This document shows, one piece after another, positions 6,453 through 8,039 of a stretch of 8,039 nucleotides of DNA (its first letter is position 1; every line of letters begins with the position of its first letter). Below the pieces are notes generated by a model. That model saw only the letters and a program-made list of their open reading frames with translations, ran no database searches and had not been told where the DNA came from. The position numbers and the translations under genes were made by a program. This stretch comes from CAMQVM01 sp044433365 (GTDB taxonomy: Bacteria; Bacteroidota; Bacteroidia; Bacteroidales; Rikenellaceae): the NCBI GenBank assembly GCA_044433365.1, contig JAWXTR010000119.1:1-8039 (forward strand), written 5' to 3'.

Positions 6453-6489
6453 ATGCCAATAGAGGTTTAAACCTTTATTGGCATATTTT
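6453..6489 (+). terminator. Strong intrinsic terminator-like hairpin after the GH2 gene
   Basis: TGCCAATA (6454-6461) and TATTGGCA (6476-6483) enclose the perfect palindrome AGGTTTAAACCT, with a G.U pair between them and an extra A-T pair at the base. This gives a nearly continuous stem of about 14 bp, followed by TATTTTA. It would end the transcript that carries the GH2 gene and separate it from the mnmE promoter. The T-tract is interrupted, so efficiency is uncertain. Confidence 0.65.
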
Positions 6490-6495
6490 ACGATA

Positions 6496-6525
6496 TTGGA
6501 TATTAGCAAATAAACTGTATCTTTG
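6496..6525 (+). promoter_or_regulatory. Bacteroidota-type promoter of mnmE
   Basis: The -7 box TATCTTTG (6518-6525) fits TAnnTTTG exactly. TTGG at 6496-6499 lies 18 bases upstream as a plausible -33 element. The transcript would start near 6530, giving a short A-rich leader before the ATG at 6554 with no Shine-Dalgarno sequence. Its position just after the terminator shows that mnmE is transcribed on its own. Confidence 0.72.
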
Positions 6526-6553
6526 CAATATAAATAGAAAATAAGTATAATTT

Positions 6554-7933
6554 ATGAACTTTGATACAATAGTAGCTTTGTCTACAGGGCAAGGTGGTGC
6601 AATTTCAGTGATTCGTCTTAGTGGCGCAGATTCTATCACAATTACAGATAAAATTTTTAGCTCTATAAATGGCAAAAAATTGGTTGAAAAAAAGGGAAAT
6701 AGCGCAACTTTTGGGGTGATAAATGATGAAGAAGGTGAGACTATCGATGAGGTGGTCGTAACGCTATTTCGCTCTCCTCGCTCCTATACTGGTGAAGATA
6801 TTGTTGAAATATCGTGCCATGCCTCTAGCTATATCGTTCAAAGAATCATCGAGTTAATCATTGAAAATGGTGCACGCATTGCCGAGCCTGGTGAATTTAC
6901 TCAGCGTGCCTATCTCGCTGGAAAATTGGACCTTATACAGGCTGAAGCTGTTGCCGATATTATCGCCTCAAACTCAGCTGCAAGTCACCGTATGGCTCTA
7001 AATCAGATTAAAGGTGGATATTCACAAGAGTTTAAAGAGCTTCGTGACGAGCTGCTGCATCTAGTGTCAATGTTGGAACTAGAATTGGATTTCGGCGAGG
7101 AGGATGTTGAGTTTGCCGACCGCAAAGGACTAACTTTGCTTCTCGATAAAATTAACAATAAATTAGATAGGTTAATATCTTCATTTAAATATGGTAATGC
7201 CATGAAAAATGGCGTGCCTACAGCAATTGTAGGCGAGCCAAATGCTGGAAAATCTACGCTGCTAAATCGTTTTTTAGGCGAAGAACGTGCTATTGTGTCG
7301 CATATTGCAGGCACAACTCGTGACTCTATCGAAGAGTGTATCACACTCGGTGGAGTGCTATTTCGTTTTATTGATACGGCAGGTATTCGCACAACTTCCG
7401 ACCACGTAGAGGCATTGGGAATCGAACGAACATTTAAAAAAATCAAAGAAGCAGATCTTATAATTCTTCTTATTGATGCTACGTCTATTGAGCCACTAAT
7501 TTCCATAGGAGAAATATCTCCTGACCAAAATCAAACCGTAATTGTGGCAATAAATAAGAGCGATTTAGCAGATAGTAATCAGATAGATATCATTGAGAAT
7601 AGTATAGCTCAAAAATTTGGTTATAAAACATTTAATATAAGTGCAAAAGAGAATAAAGATGTAGAACAAATCGAAAATTTCCTTGCAAACGACTACACAA
7701 AATCGCTAAAAAGCGAACAAATAGCAATCAGCAACCTTCGCCACTTAGAACTTCTAAAAAAGGCATACGACACCTCTACCCGTGCCTACAATCTACTCCA
7801 AACCTCCGCCCCAACCGACCTAATAGCCACCGACGCCCGCCAAACCATCACCCACATCAGCTCCATAATCGGCGAAATAACCCCAGACGATATTTTAGGT
7901 AACATTTTTTCTAAGTTTTGCATTGGCAAATGA
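6554..7933 (+). CDS. mnmE: tRNA modification GTPase MnmE (TrmE)
   Basis: MnmE works with MnmG (GidA) in the cytosol to install the carboxymethylaminomethyl group on U34 of certain tRNAs, using a tetrahydrofolate-derived carbon and GTP hydrolysis. The 459-aa product has the usual family length. The N-terminal folate-binding domain (about 1-120) shows GAISVIRLSG and YTGEDIVEISCH. The helical domain begins near 121 with LDLIQAEAVADIIAS just before it and resumes after the inserted G domain (about 217-375). The G domain has G1 GEPNAGKS (227-234), G2 AGTTRD (252-257), G3 DTAG (274-277) and G4 NKSD (334-337). The C-terminus is the signature CIGK with Cys456. Nothing is missing. The gene has its own promoter and terminator. 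Its 3' part (about 7690-7890) is strikingly C-rich compared with the rest. MnmG is not in the window. Confidence 0.97.
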   Translation: MNFDTIVALSTGQGGAISVIRLSGADSITITDKIFSSINGKKLVEKKGNSATFGVINDEEGETIDEVVVTLFRSPRSYTGEDIVEISCHASSYIVQRIIELIIENGARIAEPGEFTQRAYLAGKLDLIQAEAVADIIASNSAASHRMALNQIKGGYSQEFKELRDELLHLVSMLELELDFGEEDVEFADRKGLTLLLDKINNKLDRLISSFKYGNAMKNGVPTAIVGEPNAGKSTLLNRFLGEERAIVSHIAGTTRDSIEECITLGGVLFRFIDTAGIRTTSDHVEALGIERTFKKIKEADLIILLIDATSIEPLISIGEISPDQNQTVIVAINKSDLADSNQIDIIENSIAQKFGYKTFNISAKENKDVEQIENFLANDYTKSLKSEQIAISNLRHLELLKKAYDTSTRAYNLLQTSAPTDLIATDARQTITHISSIIGEITPDDILGNIFSKFCIGK

Positions 7934-7959
7934 TTTTAGTCAAAATATAACACATAAGA

Positions 7960-7974
7960 TATTGATTATCAATA
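7960..7974. promoter_or_regulatory. 15-bp perfect palindrome between mnmE and its terminator
   Basis: TATTGAT-T-ATCAATA is a perfect inverted repeat around a single central T, 26 bp after the mnmE stop codon. It could be a binding site for a dimeric regulator or an extra stem in the 3' UTR. No gene starts beside it in the window, and AT-rich sequence makes chance palindromes fairly common. Confidence 0.25.
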
Positions 7975-7975
7975 G

Positions 7976-8006
7976 AATAGCACTTTTAACAGGTGCTATT
8001 TTTTTT
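7976..8006 (+). terminator. mnmE: Intrinsic terminator of mnmE
   Basis: AATAGCAC (7976-7983) pairs perfectly with GTGCTATT (7993-8000) around a 9-nt loop and runs straight into six further T residues (8001-8006). This is a standard rho-independent terminator 42 bp after the mnmE stop codon. Confidence 0.85.
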
Positions 8007-8039
8007 GTCGCATATATGCGCTATTATGTGGTTTTAAGC

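Noticed and set aside
7003..7506. A 167-codon open frame antisense to mnmE
   Set aside because: It lies wholly inside mnmE, is Ser-rich low-complexity as expected of an antisense shadow, and has no promoter or family signature.

Overview
The window looks like an AT-rich chromosomal segment from a member of the Bacteroidota, probably the order Bacteroidales. The main signs are two copies of the phylum's -7 promoter box (TAnnTTTG, both reading TATCTTTG), start codons without Shine-Dalgarno sequences, and a Sec-exported LacZ-type GH2 glycosidase. I cannot name a species.

All four genes lie on the + strand. Positions 1-318 are non-coding and hold four consecutive small hairpins, a degraded minus-strand copy of a repeat element, a promoter and a leader hairpin. 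Next come a classical short-chain dehydrogenase/reductase (319-1197), a MenD-like thiamine diphosphate enzyme (1256-2968) and a secreted GH2 beta-galactosidase-like enzyme (2999-6235). I see no terminator or new promoter between these three, so they may form one transcript running from the promoter at 217 to the strong hairpin at 6453. The first two genes could act in sequence: the ThDP enzyme would form or cleave a C-C bond and the SDR would reduce or oxidise the product, for example on a nucleotide sugar. That is inference. The GH2 enzyme is probably periplasmic, and its link to the other two is only positional.

The 318-bp gap at 6236-6553 holds a 162-bp palindromic element, a 33-bp miniature of it, a terminator and the promoter of mnmE (6554-7933), the tRNA-modifying GTPase, which is complete. 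A terminator follows mnmE, and the last ~35 bases show no gene.

The most unusual things are a MITE-like hairpin family present in four different states, two of them touching the stop codons of the preceding genes; a MenD-like enzyme that keeps the ThDP machinery but has lost the isochorismate-binding residues; a LacZ homologue with a changed active-site histidine motif; a 14-bp tandem repeat across the SDR stop codon; and a C-rich, C-ending-codon patch at the 3' end of mnmE. I do not see a defence system, CRISPR array, transposase or integrase.
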